A stretch of 27,794 nt of DNA from Chloroflexota bacterium (lineage in GTDB: Bacteria; Chloroflexota; Anaerolineae; Caldilineales; Caldilineaceae), in NCBI GenBank assembly GCA_003451595.1, contig DMDA01000037.1, positions 16,939 to 44,732 on the forward strand. Direction: 5' to 3'. A program made the translations under genes and the position numbers. Below the pieces are notes generated by a model. It was given only the letters and a program-made list of their open reading frames with translations. It was not told the origin of the DNA and did no database searches. Of the stretch, positions 7,422 to 15,538 are shown piece by piece (position 1 is the stretch's first letter; the number at the start of each line of letters is the position of its first letter).

Positions 7422-7672
7422 AAAAAACCCCGTCCCATGGGACGAGGTTAACACTCGCGGTTCCACCCATGTTGCCTGAGTCAACCTCTGGGTGAGATGA
7501 CGTCAGACCACTTGTGGCGCCGTTAACGGGGCGAACCGGAATCGCATACTTGCCATGCTTTCTGCCATTCACTCACAGGTGGTCTCCGACGCACGCACCT
7601 GCGACAGGTTGCAGCCCATGCCCATCGCTCTCTGCAAGGTCGTTATCGTCTTCGGTGTCCTGCTCAACGCTT
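7422..7672 (-). ncRNA. T-box riboswitch (transcriptional) in front of the M20 peptidase
   Basis: Minus-strand leader with all main T-box elements. Stem I starts with GTTGAGCAGGA (k-turn region), carries the AGAGAG bulge (7633-7628) and an apical part with AUGGGCUGCAACC-like sequence. The specifier loop 3' side reads GGAGACCACC, placing the specifier at ACC (7583-7581), a Thr codon. The T-box itself, GGGTGGAACCGCG (7468-7456), is followed by the antiterminator partner CGTCCC and a terminator hairpin (7447-7428) with six T (7427-7422). The bulge UGGA needs a tRNA ending in UCCA, that is discriminator U73, as in Bacillus tRNA-Thr. Uncharged tRNA would stabilise the antiterminator and turn on the peptidase. 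T-box identity is firm; threonine is a reasoned guess. Confidence 0.92.
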
Positions 7673-7681
7673 TGTGCTCTT

Positions 7682-7763
<82 letters not shown>

Positions 7764-7770
7764 GAAGGAA

Positions 7771-7799
7771 AGTATAGCACGGGATGCGGTTGCTGCCAA
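7771..7799 (-). promoter_or_regulatory. Promoter of tRNA-Val and probably of the T-box/peptidase unit
   Basis: Minus strand: TTGGCA (7799-7794), 17-bp spacer, TATACT (7776-7771) with TGC before it (extended -10). Transcription would start near 7764, 6 nt before the tRNA. Confidence 0.8.
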
Positions 7800-7843
7800 A
7801 TTGGGGGGCGTCCCCGGTGAATGTTGCCGGGCAGCGCCAGACA

Positions 7844-8593
7844 TTAATTGGGAAAGACATAGCCGCTCGGCCCGCTATTCAGCATTTGCACGTCTTCGCG
7901 CGTGTCGATCATGTATTGCAGCAGCAGCAACTCACGCGCGAGGAGGCGACCTTCCAGCATCAACATTTCGGGTACGCCGGCGGCTTCGAGCAAATGTTGC
8001 TTATCTTTGTCACTCACCTGCAACGAAATCGCTATCAGCATCGCCAGTGTCAGCGGGTCTTCGGGCAGTCGATCTAGTGTTAGGTTGACATTGGCGGCTT
8101 TAGACAACAGTGCGACATACTCCAGCACTTGCGGTCTGACGCGCTGGCTCAGGTCAGCGGCCAGTTGCGTGCCGCCATTCACAACTGGGAAATGGCGCAC
8201 CGTTGCGGTCAGGTAACTATGTGTGTTGTGCAGTTCAAGGATGCGAAATCGCTGTGTCCCAATTGTTGTGATGTTCATACGCCCATCTTCCAGCCGTTCG
8301 ACGCGGGCAATGCGCGCCGCCGTGCCGACCGTGTGAGGTTTGGCGGCGACGCCGACTTCTTGACCCTCTTCAATCAAGACGACGCCGAAAGGGAGGTGTT
8401 CATTGATACAACGATTGATCATCTCGCGGTAGCGCATCTCAAAAATGTGCAGGGGGAGCACCATTCCTGGGAAGAGCACCACATGTTTGAGTGGGAAGAT
8501 CGGCAATTCCATGACGCGGTTCCGCACACCCTGTGCAACAGGATCAATCTGGTTGGCTGCGTAATCAGCCAGGTTCATAAGTTTCGTGTTCAT
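7844..8593 (-). CDS. LON substrate-binding-domain protein (no protease domain)
   Basis: 249 aa. After a short N-terminal extension the LON N-domain starts at MELPIFPLKHVVLFPGMVLP (about residues 28-47), followed by HIFEMRYREMINRC and PFGVVLIEEG, and continues to about residue 235 with a helical tail (LLARELLLLQYMID). The AAA+ ATPase and Ser-Lys protease domains of full Lon are absent, so it is a stand-alone LON-domain protein, thought to bind substrates or partners. The ATG at 8593 overlaps the truD stop by 4 bp (ATGA), showing translational coupling. Confidence 0.92.
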   Translation of the reverse strand: MNTKLMNLADYAANQIDPVAQGVRNRVMELPIFPLKHVVLFPGMVLPLHIFEMRYREMINRCINEHLPFGVVLIEEGQEVGVAAKPHTVGTAARIARVERLEDGRMNITTIGTQRFRILELHNTHSYLTATVRHFPVVNGGTQLAADLSQRVRPQVLEYVALLSKAANVNLTLDRLPEDPLTLAMLIAISLQVSDKDKQHLLEAAGVPEMLMLEGRLLARELLLLQYMIDTREDVQMLNSGPSGYVFPN

Positions 8594-9687
8594 TCGTCAT
8601 CTTCCGCAATGACCGACAGTTGGTCTTCATCGACCTTCATCAACTCGCGCATGACAATGGTGGCAAACGCTCCCTTTGTCAGCGTAAAACTGGCGATCAA
8701 TGTGTCCCCCTGCACACGCACTGTCAGATCAGGCGCCAGGAGCCTACCGGGGCGCCGCGTGCCTTCGACGTGCGCCTGGGCAAAGTGCGTCATGGTGACG
8801 GGCTGCGCCGCCAGCACTTCCGCTTCCAGTGCAGCCGCTTCATTCCTGGCAGCCCACATGCGCGGCCCGAAGAGCGGTGCGGTGAAGTTGATCTCCTGAG
8901 CGGCGTAACGAGGCTGCTCTACTTCAACATCTTCGACCTCGAACATGCCACCCGTCGCCACCTTCTTAGCAACATCGCCGCGGAGGAGATGATCAAAAGC
9001 GCCAATCTCCAGCCGTCGCACTAGATAGCGGTTGCAGAGATAGCTCTGATAGCTTGAGATCAGGAAGCGCCGCAGCCACTTATCCGCCCGTTGTCGCTCG
9101 CCCAGCAATAGCGCCATCCCCTGACGCACATTGCCGCCCGTTGCGCCGATGCGTTGGACGCCAAAAAAGTTGGGCAGGCCTCGGTGGCGTATCTCAGCGC
9201 TAATGGCCTCTGCCCGCTGCAGCGCAATGGCTGGCGCCACTGCCAGCCCGGTGATCGTGATGGTAAAGCGATTGCCCAGTAAGTGACCAGGACGCAGCTT
9301 GTTCCGATGAAATCGCACCCAGTTCACCGTGACCGGCAGCTCGGCACAGATGCGTTGCGCCGCCTCCTCGGCGAAGGCTGCAGGCTTGTGGCCGACATTC
9401 AGGCTAAAGGTCTGGGTCGTCGTTGCGACCTTATCCTTCATCCCTGCAAACCCAACGCTACCTCGCTCCAGCCCAAAGAGCTTTTCCAACTGCGTCTGCA
9501 CCTCTTTGGTGGTCAGCCCAACCTTCGTCAGGTTCACGTAGAGATGCTGGCCATCACCGGCTGCCTCGTATAGCCCGACCTCCTCGACGACAAAACTTTC
9601 TGGCGAGGCGCGCAATTGACCGCCCACGCCGGGCAAGTGCGCTGTTAGATAAGGTAGCGCGGTGACAATCTCATCTTCATTTTGCAT
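8590..9687 (-). CDS. truD: tRNA pseudouridine-13 synthase TruD
   Basis: 365 aa, close to E. coli TruD (349). The catalytic Asp is in GFAGMKDK (Asp85), followed by ATTTQTFSL. The family motif NFFGVQRIGATGGNVRQGMAL is present around residue 180, after NKLRPGHLLGNRF. The TruD insertion domain follows and the C-terminus returns to the catalytic fold. TruD makes pseudouridine at position 13 in the D-arm of some tRNAs, notably tRNA-Glu. The gene follows a methyltransferase by 79 bp and overlaps the LON-domain gene by 4 bp. Confidence 0.96.
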   Translation of the reverse strand: MQNEDEIVTALPYLTAHLPGVGGQLRASPESFVVEEVGLYEAAGDGQHLYVNLTKVGLTTKEVQTQLEKLFGLERGSVGFAGMKDKVATTTQTFSLNVGHKPAAFAEEAAQRICAELPVTVNWVRFHRNKLRPGHLLGNRFTITITGLAVAPAIALQRAEAISAEIRHRGLPNFFGVQRIGATGGNVRQGMALLLGERQRADKWLRRFLISSYQSYLCNRYLVRRLEIGAFDHLLRGDVAKKVATGGMFEVEDVEVEQPRYAAQEINFTAPLFGPRMWAARNEAAALEAEVLAAQPVTMTHFAQAHVEGTRRPGRLLAPDLTVRVQGDTLIASFTLTKGAFATIVMRELMKVDEDQLSVIAEDDE

Positions 9688-9766
9688 GGTGTACGGGTCT
9701 TTCGCAGGAAGGGAAGTTCCAAAGCGGCCAGAGAGAACTGGGAAATACCTGGCGGCGACTTCTCAC

Positions 9767-10417
9767 CTATTTGTCGTTGATGAAGAGGGCGGAGTAGCCG
9801 CCCAGGGTGTGGACGCGGTGTAGGATGCGGAAACCAGCGTCTTCAGCGCAGCGGCGCACAACACCAAGTCGCATAAAGGCCGGGTTGAGCCACTCATCCG
9901 CAACGGCCAGGCGTCCGCCAGGTAGGAGCACACGGCGCAACTCGTTCAACGCGGCCGGTTTATCTGGAATCTCGCCCAGGGTTGCAATGACGAGCGCCGC
10001 ATCGACAGCGTCATCGGGCAGCGGCAGATCGTACGCGCCGCAATGGTGCAGCGAGACGCGCGCCTGCACGGCTTCCGCCTCCACACTGGTTGCCGTCTGC
10101 GCCAACATCGCCGCCTGCAGATCGACAGCATGCACGCGCCCGCCGGCGCCCACCATGTGCGCCGCCGCCCGCGTGAAGAGACCCGTGCCGCAACCCAGAT
10201 CGAGCACCGTCATGTCTGCGCCAACGCCCGCCATATCCAGAATACGCGGCGGGTCGAGATACTCCAGACGGAGCGGATGTTCCAATAACGGGGCGAACTG
10301 CCGGGGCAGCGGATGCGGCTGCAAGTTCTGTTGTGCACGCAACGTGACTTGAAAACCCGCCGCTGTCCCTAGCGCCATCAGCGCCATGTTCGCCAATGCG
10401 TCAATGATTGTCGCCAC
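9767..10417 (-). CDS. Class I SAM-dependent methyltransferase, GTG start
   Basis: 216 aa. SAM-binding motif I is VLDLGCGTGLFTRAAAHMVG (about residues 69-88), motif II has VHAVDLQAAML, and post motifs include LPLPDDAVDAALVIATLGEI and ELRRVLLPGGRLAVADEW, typical of Methyltransf_11/UbiE-like enzymes. The N-terminal helix (ALANMALMALGTAAGFQVTL) is hydrophobic and may touch the membrane. The start is GTG at 10417 with AAAGGAT about 8 nt before it. The substrate cannot be told. It sits 56 bp after the ArsA-like gene and 79 bp before truD, all on one strand. Confidence 0.9.
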   Translation of the reverse strand: MATIIDALANMALMALGTAAGFQVTLRAQQNLQPHPLPRQFAPLLEHPLRLEYLDPPRILDMAGVGADMTVLDLGCGTGLFTRAAAHMVGAGGRVHAVDLQAAMLAQTATSVEAEAVQARVSLHHCGAYDLPLPDDAVDAALVIATLGEIPDKPAALNELRRVLLPGGRLAVADEWLNPAFMRLGVVRRCAEDAGFRILHRVHTLGGYSALFINDK

Positions 10418-10473
10418 AAGTGTATCCTTTTCGCGTCTCTTCCATAGTGTCCAGCAAGGTGTCCAGGTCAGAA

Positions 10474-11688
10474 CTAGGCTGGCGCCGGCGCCCCTTCGGG
10501 CGGCGGGAAACGAATCTTGAGCACGCCATTGGTGAAGGTGGCGCCGCTGGCGTCGCGTTGCGCCAACACCGATGGCAACAACATCTCGCGCTTGAAGTTG
10601 CCGATATTGACAAAGAGTTCATCGCCACGCTTGGTCAACCTCACCTTTTCCAATTCCACCTGCGGCAGCGGCAAGCGCAAGACAAAGTCCTCGCCCTCCT
10701 CCTCAATCGATTGCGCCTGGCCGCGGAAGAAAATCTGGCTGGGGTCGCGCTCCTGAAAGAGATCGCCGGCCAGACGTCGCAGCCGGCTCAACCCCACCAT
10801 CTCCTGGTCGTACCAGCGCGACCGCAGGATTGGCAGCGGGTAGAAATCGCGCTCAATTTCGGCCAGATAGCGCGCCTGAATTTCCTGGAGATGGCGCAGG
10901 TAACCGTCATTGCTTGGCTGAGCAACGACGGCGCCGCCAGCACTGTCGCTCTCGACGCCCGGCAGAATGCGATTGACGATTGCCGCGTCCACCGGATACC
11001 CAAAGAGTGAGAGATAAGTGACGGCGCGCGCGCCTTCCTTGATCACCATCTTCTCCGGGTTGAGCACCACACGATAGCTGGTGATCGTCGGGTCGGTCAG
11101 CACCGCCTGCAGCTCCTTGACGCCTTCCACCAAATTATTCAGCCCGGTGAAAAGGTCTTTGTCCGGCACGATTCGATTGAGCAGCCCAGTGGCAATCTTG
11201 AGCGTCGCATCACCCCAACTGCGCAGACGCCCGACATACCACTGAAAGCTCTCGGGCATCGTGAGCAGGCGCATTGTCTCACCGGTGGGGGCGGCGTCAA
11301 CGACCACGCAGTCGAAATGGCCCTCACGCGCCTGCTTGTTGATATGCAACAGGCTGACAACTTCCTCCATGCCAGGGATGATTGCCATCTCTTCCGATAC
11401 AGCTTTGTTCATGCCTTGTTTGCGCAGGACGTTGCCCAGGTAACCTTGCATCTCGCCCCAGTGCTGACGCACCTCCTCGACCACGTTGATCTCCTGGGCG
11501 AAGAGGTTGGGGGCGATCTCCATCGGTTGCGCGTGCAATGGTACATCCAGGCTATCGGCCAGGCTGTGCGCGATGTCGGTGCTGACGACCAGCGTCCGAT
11601 ACCCCAGGTCTGCACAGCGGATGGCAGAAGCCGCCGCTGTTGTCGTCTTGCCAACGCCGCCTTTTCCCAAATACAGAATAATTCGCAT
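10474..11688 (-). CDS. ArsA/Get3-family ATPase with C-terminal HSP20-like domain
   Basis: 404 aa from ATG 11688, which places the P-loop GKGGVGKTT at residues 8-16 as in all ArsA/Get3 proteins; the longer open frame upstream adds unrelated sequence. Switch I is STDIAHSLADSLD and switch II VVVDAAPTGETMRLL. A single ATPase half is present, so it should dimerise. The last ~80 residues (EDFVLRLPLPQVELEKVRLT to GVLKIRFPPP) form a beta-rich alpha-crystallin-like domain known as ArsA_HSP20. No arsenic genes are nearby, so arsenite export is unlikely; a targeting or chaperone role like Get3 is more plausible but unproven. The gene follows one coding for a protein with a C-terminal membrane anchor. 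Confidence 0.92.
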   Translation of the reverse strand: MRIILYLGKGGVGKTTTAAASAIRCADLGYRTLVVSTDIAHSLADSLDVPLHAQPMEIAPNLFAQEINVVEEVRQHWGEMQGYLGNVLRKQGMNKAVSEEMAIIPGMEEVVSLLHINKQAREGHFDCVVVDAAPTGETMRLLTMPESFQWYVGRLRSWGDATLKIATGLLNRIVPDKDLFTGLNNLVEGVKELQAVLTDPTITSYRVVLNPEKMVIKEGARAVTYLSLFGYPVDAAIVNRILPGVESDSAGGAVVAQPSNDGYLRHLQEIQARYLAEIERDFYPLPILRSRWYDQEMVGLSRLRRLAGDLFQERDPSQIFFRGQAQSIEEEGEDFVLRLPLPQVELEKVRLTKRGDELFVNIGNFKREMLLPSVLAQRDASGATFTNGVLKIRFPPPEGAPAPA

Positions 11689-11783
11689 GCGTGTTCTACG
11701 CTCCTCAACGCCTTGCATCTCTGCAAACTGCATCACTTCTGACGCCAATGCGCCAGAACTTACAGTACGCTGTGTGGGCGCCG

Positions 11784-12461
11784 TTAGTTGCGTCGTTTGC
11801 GCCGCAGCAGCCCGATCACGAAAGCTCCCAGCAGGGCCATGCCCGCAATGGCGCCCACCAGCGCCGCCCGACTGAGGCCAAACCAGCCGCGAATGCGCCA
11901 CCAGTAGAGCGGAAGCTGCACCCAGTAACTCCATTGCAATGGCCAGCGTTGACCAACTTGCAGTACATATTTGCCCATGTGGTTGTGCGGACTCCAGACG
12001 ACGATATAGGCGCGCCCGCCAACCAGGGTGCGGGTGTCAATCATCGGGCCTGGGTAATAACGAACGCGCGTCAGCACATCCCTGGCTGGTGCTGTAAGTT
12101 GCGCAGGTGGTGTGGCAACGACAGCGCTGAAGCCGGCTGGCGTCGCAAAGGGCAATTTCTGCATGTCGGCGCTGTAGGGCAGGCTTTGCGCCACGACGGC
12201 AAAGGCAGGCACAACGGCGCCACCTACCGGCAGCATGGGCACCAACAATTGGACACGCAGTCGCTCGCCAGCACGGCACTCGGCAGCATACACATGCACC
12301 TGCCCCGGTTGACCAAGCCGGTTGAAGATCAGGCGCTTCGATTGGAAATTGGCGAGACGTAGTCCGGTCTGTAAAGTTCCACCCGGCATGCCCGGAAAGG
12401 TAGGTGTGCAACCGGCAAAGTCGGCGCTGGTGCGATCAGGATGGAGGTGCGTGATTGTCAT
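11784..12461 (-). CDS. Protein with C-terminal membrane anchor, unknown function
   Basis: 225 aa. The N-terminus (MTITHLHPDRTSADFAGCTP) has no signal peptide. The body looks like a beta-rich domain (GQPGQVHVYAAECRAGERLR, then VPAFAVVAQSLP), with a second segment YIVVWSPHNHMGKYVLQVGQ. One strong membrane helix near the end (AALVGAIAGMALLGAFVIGL) is followed by RRKRRN. This is the layout of a tail-anchored protein, and the next gene downstream (95 bp) is a Get3-like ATPase. Alternatively the true start lies upstream with a non-standard codon and a signal peptide. I do not recognise the family. Confidence 0.7.
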   Translation of the reverse strand: MTITHLHPDRTSADFAGCTPTFPGMPGGTLQTGLRLANFQSKRLIFNRLGQPGQVHVYAAECRAGERLRVQLLVPMLPVGGAVVPAFAVVAQSLPYSADMQKLPFATPAGFSAVVATPPAQLTAPARDVLTRVRYYPGPMIDTRTLVGGRAYIVVWSPHNHMGKYVLQVGQRWPLQWSYWVQLPLYWWRIRGWFGLSRAALVGAIAGMALLGAFVIGLLRRKRRN

Positions 12462-12485
12462 ACGGTTTGCTATATCCGGCCATGA

Positions 12486-12503
12486 CGCCGCCTGTGTGCG
12501 GCG
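12486..12503 (-). promoter_or_regulatory. GC-rich hairpin in the leader of the ArsA unit
   Basis: A perfect 6-bp inverted repeat CGCCGC/GCGGCG with loop of 6 nt, inside the approximately 60-nt leader between the promoter at 12528-12556 and the start at 12461. No T-run follows, so it is not a terminator. Confidence 0.35.
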
Positions 12504-12527
12504 GTTGGGTCGATCTACTCTGCGTCA

Positions 12528-12556
12528 AGTCTAGCATTGCCCGCCAGGAGCGTCAA
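12528..12556 (-). promoter_or_regulatory. Promoter of the tail-anchor/ArsA/methyltransferase/truD run
   Basis: Minus strand: TTGACG (12556-12551), 17-bp spacer, TAGACT (12533-12528) with TGC before the -10. The spacer differs from that of the infC promoter (3254-3282) at only three of 17 positions. Confidence 0.75.
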
Positions 12557-12586
12557 AGTGTAAGTGACCTGTCAGGCGCAGGCAGC

Positions 12587-12615
12587 TTGACCGACACGCG
12601 GGGATGAATTACCAT
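12587..12615 (+). promoter_or_regulatory. Promoter of the glycosyltransferase, start at or next to the ATG
   Basis: TTGACC (12587-12592), a 17-bp spacer, TACCAT (12610-12615). The predicted transcription start, about 7 nt on, falls at 12622-12623, the ATG itself. No Shine-Dalgarno is seen before the ATG. Together these suggest a leaderless mRNA. Confidence 0.5.
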
Positions 12616-12622
12616 ACCAGCT

Positions 12623-13651
12623 ATGAACAATCTCGCCAACGGCATGCGTCCCGTTTTTTCGGTTGTCATTCCGGTCTGGAATGAAGAAGAAGTCATTCCT
12701 GTCCTGTACGAACGCCTGGTACAGACGATGGACAGCACGGGCGAGCGGTGGGAGGTGATCTTCGTCAATGATGGCAGCCGTGACCGCAGCCTGGAATTGC
12801 TGACCGACTTGAGTCGTCGCGACGCGCGCGTCAAGGTGCTCAACTTTAGCCGCAACTTCGGCCACCAGATCGCCATCACCGCCGGCTTCGACTACGCCGA
12901 AGGCGACGCCGTGATCGTGATGGACGCCGATCTGCAGGATCCGCCCGAAGTGTTGCTGCGCATGATCGCCAAATGGCGCGAGGGTTATGACGTCGCCTAC
13001 GCCGTGCGCACCAAGCGGATGGGGGAAACCAGGTTCAAGCTGTGGACGGCGTCCGCCTTCTACCGCCTGATCCGCTACATTGCCGATGTCGACATCCCGC
13101 TCGACGCCGGCGACTTCCGCCTGATGGATCGCAAGGTCGTGCTGGCGATGCGGCAGTTGCGCGAAAAGAATCGCTTCATGCGCGGGCTGAGCAGTTGGGT
13201 TGGTTTCAAGCAGGTCGCGGTCGAGTACGAGCGCGCTGCGCGTTACGCGGGCGAGACCAAGTATCCACTCCGCAAGATGTTGCGCCTCGCTAACAATGCA
13301 ATTACGAGCTTCAGCCATGTGCCACTGCAGTTGGCGATGTACACAGGCTTTTTCTTTGCCGGGCTGGCCGGGCTTGGCATCGTGATTGCGATCATCCTCC
13401 GCCTCTTTGGGCACGACACTCTGACCGGACAGGCGACCACGCTGGTCAGTGTGCTCTTTCTCGGCGGTGTCCAGCTGATCTTTCTCGGCATCATCGGCGA
13501 ATATCTGGGGCGCATCTACGATGAGGTGAAAGACCGCCCGCTTTACCTCATCGCCGACGCCTATGGTTTCGATGCCGCCGCCAAACCCGATACGCCGCGC
13601 CCAACACATGGCGACAGGCAAGCAGCGCCAGAGCACGTGCAGCCGGTGTAA
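12623..13651 (+). CDS. GT2 polyprenyl-phosphate glycosyltransferase (DPM1/GtrB-like)
   Basis: 342 aa. The GT-A domain opens with VFSVVIPVWNEEEVIPVLYE, has IFVNDGSRDRS, the metal-binding DADLQDPPE (about residues 98-106), and the acceptor-side ALDAGDFRLMDR-type motif (DAGDFRLMDRKV). Two membrane helices follow at about residues 235-255 (YTGFFFAGLAGLGIVIAIIL) and 268-290 (LVSVLFLGGVQLIFLGIIGE). This is the layout of dolichyl/undecaprenyl-phosphate sugar transferases such as GtrB and ArnC, which load a sugar onto a lipid carrier on the cytoplasmic side. Which sugar is transferred cannot be read. The tail (PTHGDRQAAPEHVQPV) is disordered. The ClC gene follows after 32 bp and may be co-transcribed. 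Confidence 0.93.
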   Translation: MNNLANGMRPVFSVVIPVWNEEEVIPVLYERLVQTMDSTGERWEVIFVNDGSRDRSLELLTDLSRRDARVKVLNFSRNFGHQIAITAGFDYAEGDAVIVMDADLQDPPEVLLRMIAKWREGYDVAYAVRTKRMGETRFKLWTASAFYRLIRYIADVDIPLDAGDFRLMDRKVVLAMRQLREKNRFMRGLSSWVGFKQVAVEYERAARYAGETKYPLRKMLRLANNAITSFSHVPLQLAMYTGFFFAGLAGLGIVIAIILRLFGHDTLTGQATTLVSVLFLGGVQLIFLGIIGEYLGRIYDEVKDRPLYLIADAYGFDAAAKPDTPRPTHGDRQAAPEHVQPV

Positions 13652-13683
13652 TCCGGGTCAACAAAGCATATCGGTAGCGCTCC

Positions 13684-15447
13684 ATGTTCAGCAGGTTGTT
13701 GGATGATCTTCGCGCGTTGGCTTCGCCCGACCTCTGGCAACGCGTGATTGCGTTTCCCAGCCAATTCGACCGCCGCGAACAGCGCCTCGTCCTCACCGCC
13801 ATCGTTGTGGGTGCAGTTGTCTGGCCGGTTGTGTTTGCGCTAAAAACGCTGGTTCACCTTACCTTCGAGCACGTCATCGCCTGGGTCGAAGCGACACCGT
13901 CCTCTTTCTTCATATTGCCGCCCCTCATCCTGGGCAGCTTGATCACAACGCTGATCGCAGCCTGGAATGCCAGCAACGTCTACTACCGCGATAAAGACGG
14001 CCACGTTCATACGCTAAATGATGTCGAAGGTGACGGACTGGAACGCACGATCGCGCTCTACTACACCTCAGAGCCAGCGTTGGATCGCGGTCTGCTGGGC
14101 GTGCAAGGCGTGCGTGCGCGTTGGGAGTTGCCAACCTTTAGCCTGGCGCTACGCAAGTTTGGGGCAACTCTGGCGACGCTCGGATTGGGCGCTTCCGGCG
14201 GATTGGAAGCCAGCGTCACATTGGTGGGCGAGAGTCTGGCGGTCGGGTTATTGAAACCACGCCCGCGCTGGCTGCCCCACAAACTGTGGGCGCTGCGCCT
14301 CTGGCGTTGGTGGCGCACGCTCGACCCTGACGAGTTGCAGACGGCGCAACTTAGCGGTGTGGCTGCAGCCGTCGCCACTTTGCTGGGCGCACCGCTGGCA
14401 GGCGCCTTTTTTGCCATCGAGGTGATGTACCGCCGGCGGCCAGTGATTGAGAAGTTGATCTATGCACTGATTGCGGCGCTCACAGCGTCGATGCTGGGCC
14501 GCATCCTGACGCCAGCGACGGGCAAGTTCGTTACGCTCGCTCCCATGACACCTCCTGAACTCGACTGGCGCTACGGCCTGGCGCTGGTGGCGCTGGCGAT
14601 CGTTGTCGCCTTTGTCGATGTCTACTTGCGCAAAGTCCGCATTGCGCTGCGTACGTTCTTCCGCAATCGCTTTCCCGTTGACTGGCAACGACACGTGGCC
14701 GGCGCTGTATTGACTGCCCTGGTTGGCATGGCGGCGGCATGGCTGGCGGCTGCGCCGCTCGACCTGGTGTTGGGTACGGGCGACCGCGTGCTGACGGAGG
14801 CGCTGGCTGGTGAGTTGACGCTGCGGGTGGCGGCGGTGGCGCTGGTCGGCAAGCTCTTGGCGACGATGTGCACGATTAGTTCTGGCGGCTCGGCCGGAAT
14901 GCTGGTGCCGTCCATGTATCTGGGCGCGATGGCTGGCGTGATCGTCGCCACGTTGACCGGCTATCCAGCGGCAGCACTGGTTATCCCCTCCATCACAGCC
15001 AGCCTGGTCTCGCTGGTCAACGTCCCGCTGACGGCGCTGATGCTCACGATCGAGGTCTTTGGCGCCGACTTTCTGCTCCCGGCGCTGCTGGTGCTGATCG
15101 TCACGCTGTTGCTGTCGCATCCCACCAGCGTTTACCGCACCCAGCGCGAGCGCGACGACACGCGCGAGATTTTGCCAGACTATGCGGTCAGACGGATTCA
15201 GATTCCTGCAGCGTGGGACAGGCTGACGCTGCGCGATCTCAATTTGCGCGCCCACTACGATGTCAACGTCATCGGCTACATTGCCACAGGAGATCATGAG
15301 GCGCGGATCACGCCGCATGTGCCGGCCACCCGTCCGCTGCGCGCGGGCGATCGCCTGGTCGTGATGGGACACACGCGGGCGCTTGGTGATCTGTTAGCTG
15401 ATCTGAGCCGGGAGGAAGTCGATCACCTGAAGGCGCGCGAGGCATAG
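13684..15447 (+). CDS. ClC-type anion channel/transporter with C-terminal TrkA-C domain
   Basis: 587 aa. About ten or more membrane segments from residue 36 to about 480, then a cytosolic TrkA-C/RCK-C domain (RRIQIPAAWDRLTLRDLNLR to the end), which in other transporters binds nucleotides or ions. ClC signatures: GLGASGGLEASVTLVG aligns with GREGPTVQIG and keeps the gating Glu (Glu175); GGSAGMLVPSMYLGAMAG aligns with the GxFAP segment; APLAGAFFAIEVMYRR is the helix before the second repeat. The usual GSGIP selectivity loop appears as GDGLE (residues 116-120), so Ser is replaced by Asp. It is preceded by a long polar segment. Function as a chloride transporter is therefore uncertain; another anion is possible. 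Confidence 0.88.
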   Translation: MFSRLLDDLRALASPDLWQRVIAFPSQFDRREQRLVLTAIVVGAVVWPVVFALKTLVHLTFEHVIAWVEATPSSFFILPPLILGSLITTLIAAWNASNVYYRDKDGHVHTLNDVEGDGLERTIALYYTSEPALDRGLLGVQGVRARWELPTFSLALRKFGATLATLGLGASGGLEASVTLVGESLAVGLLKPRPRWLPHKLWALRLWRWWRTLDPDELQTAQLSGVAAAVATLLGAPLAGAFFAIEVMYRRRPVIEKLIYALIAALTASMLGRILTPATGKFVTLAPMTPPELDWRYGLALVALAIVVAFVDVYLRKVRIALRTFFRNRFPVDWQRHVAGAVLTALVGMAAAWLAAAPLDLVLGTGDRVLTEALAGELTLRVAAVALVGKLLATMCTISSGGSAGMLVPSMYLGAMAGVIVATLTGYPAAALVIPSITASLVSLVNVPLTALMLTIEVFGADFLLPALLVLIVTLLLSHPTSVYRTQRERDDTREILPDYAVRRIQIPAAWDRLTLRDLNLRAHYDVNVIGYIATGDHEARITPHVPATRPLRAGDRLVVMGHTRALGDLLADLSREEVDHLKAREA

Positions 15448-15478
15448 GTCATCGCCTCCGGCGTGACGAGGCAATGAC
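15448..15478. terminator. Hairpin between convergent genes, possible two-way terminator
   Basis: An 11-bp inverted repeat with one wobble pair (15448-15458 and 15468-15478, 9-nt loop) directly overlaps the end of the ClC gene and lies 61 bp before the end of the ABC ATPase gene on the other strand. A second weak hairpin (15485-15499) follows. Neither has a clear T-run. Confidence 0.4.
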
Positions 15479-15538
15479 CTGCAAGGGTAAACTTTGCCCA
15501 AACGTGAAGCAGAACCTCTGCGCGGGGTTGGCGCCCTA

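Noticed and set aside
10474..11688. Arsenite efflux ATPase (arsA)
   Set aside because: Only a single ATPase half, an HSP20-like tail, and no arsB, arsR or arsD nearby.
12572..13636. 354-codon minus-strand open frame over the glycosyltransferase
   Set aside because: Shadow of the strongly supported GT2 gene; its translation has no family motif.
14248..15372. 374-codon minus-strand open frame inside the ClC gene
   Set aside because: Gln/Arg/His-rich composition typical of antisense translation of a GC-rich membrane-protein gene.
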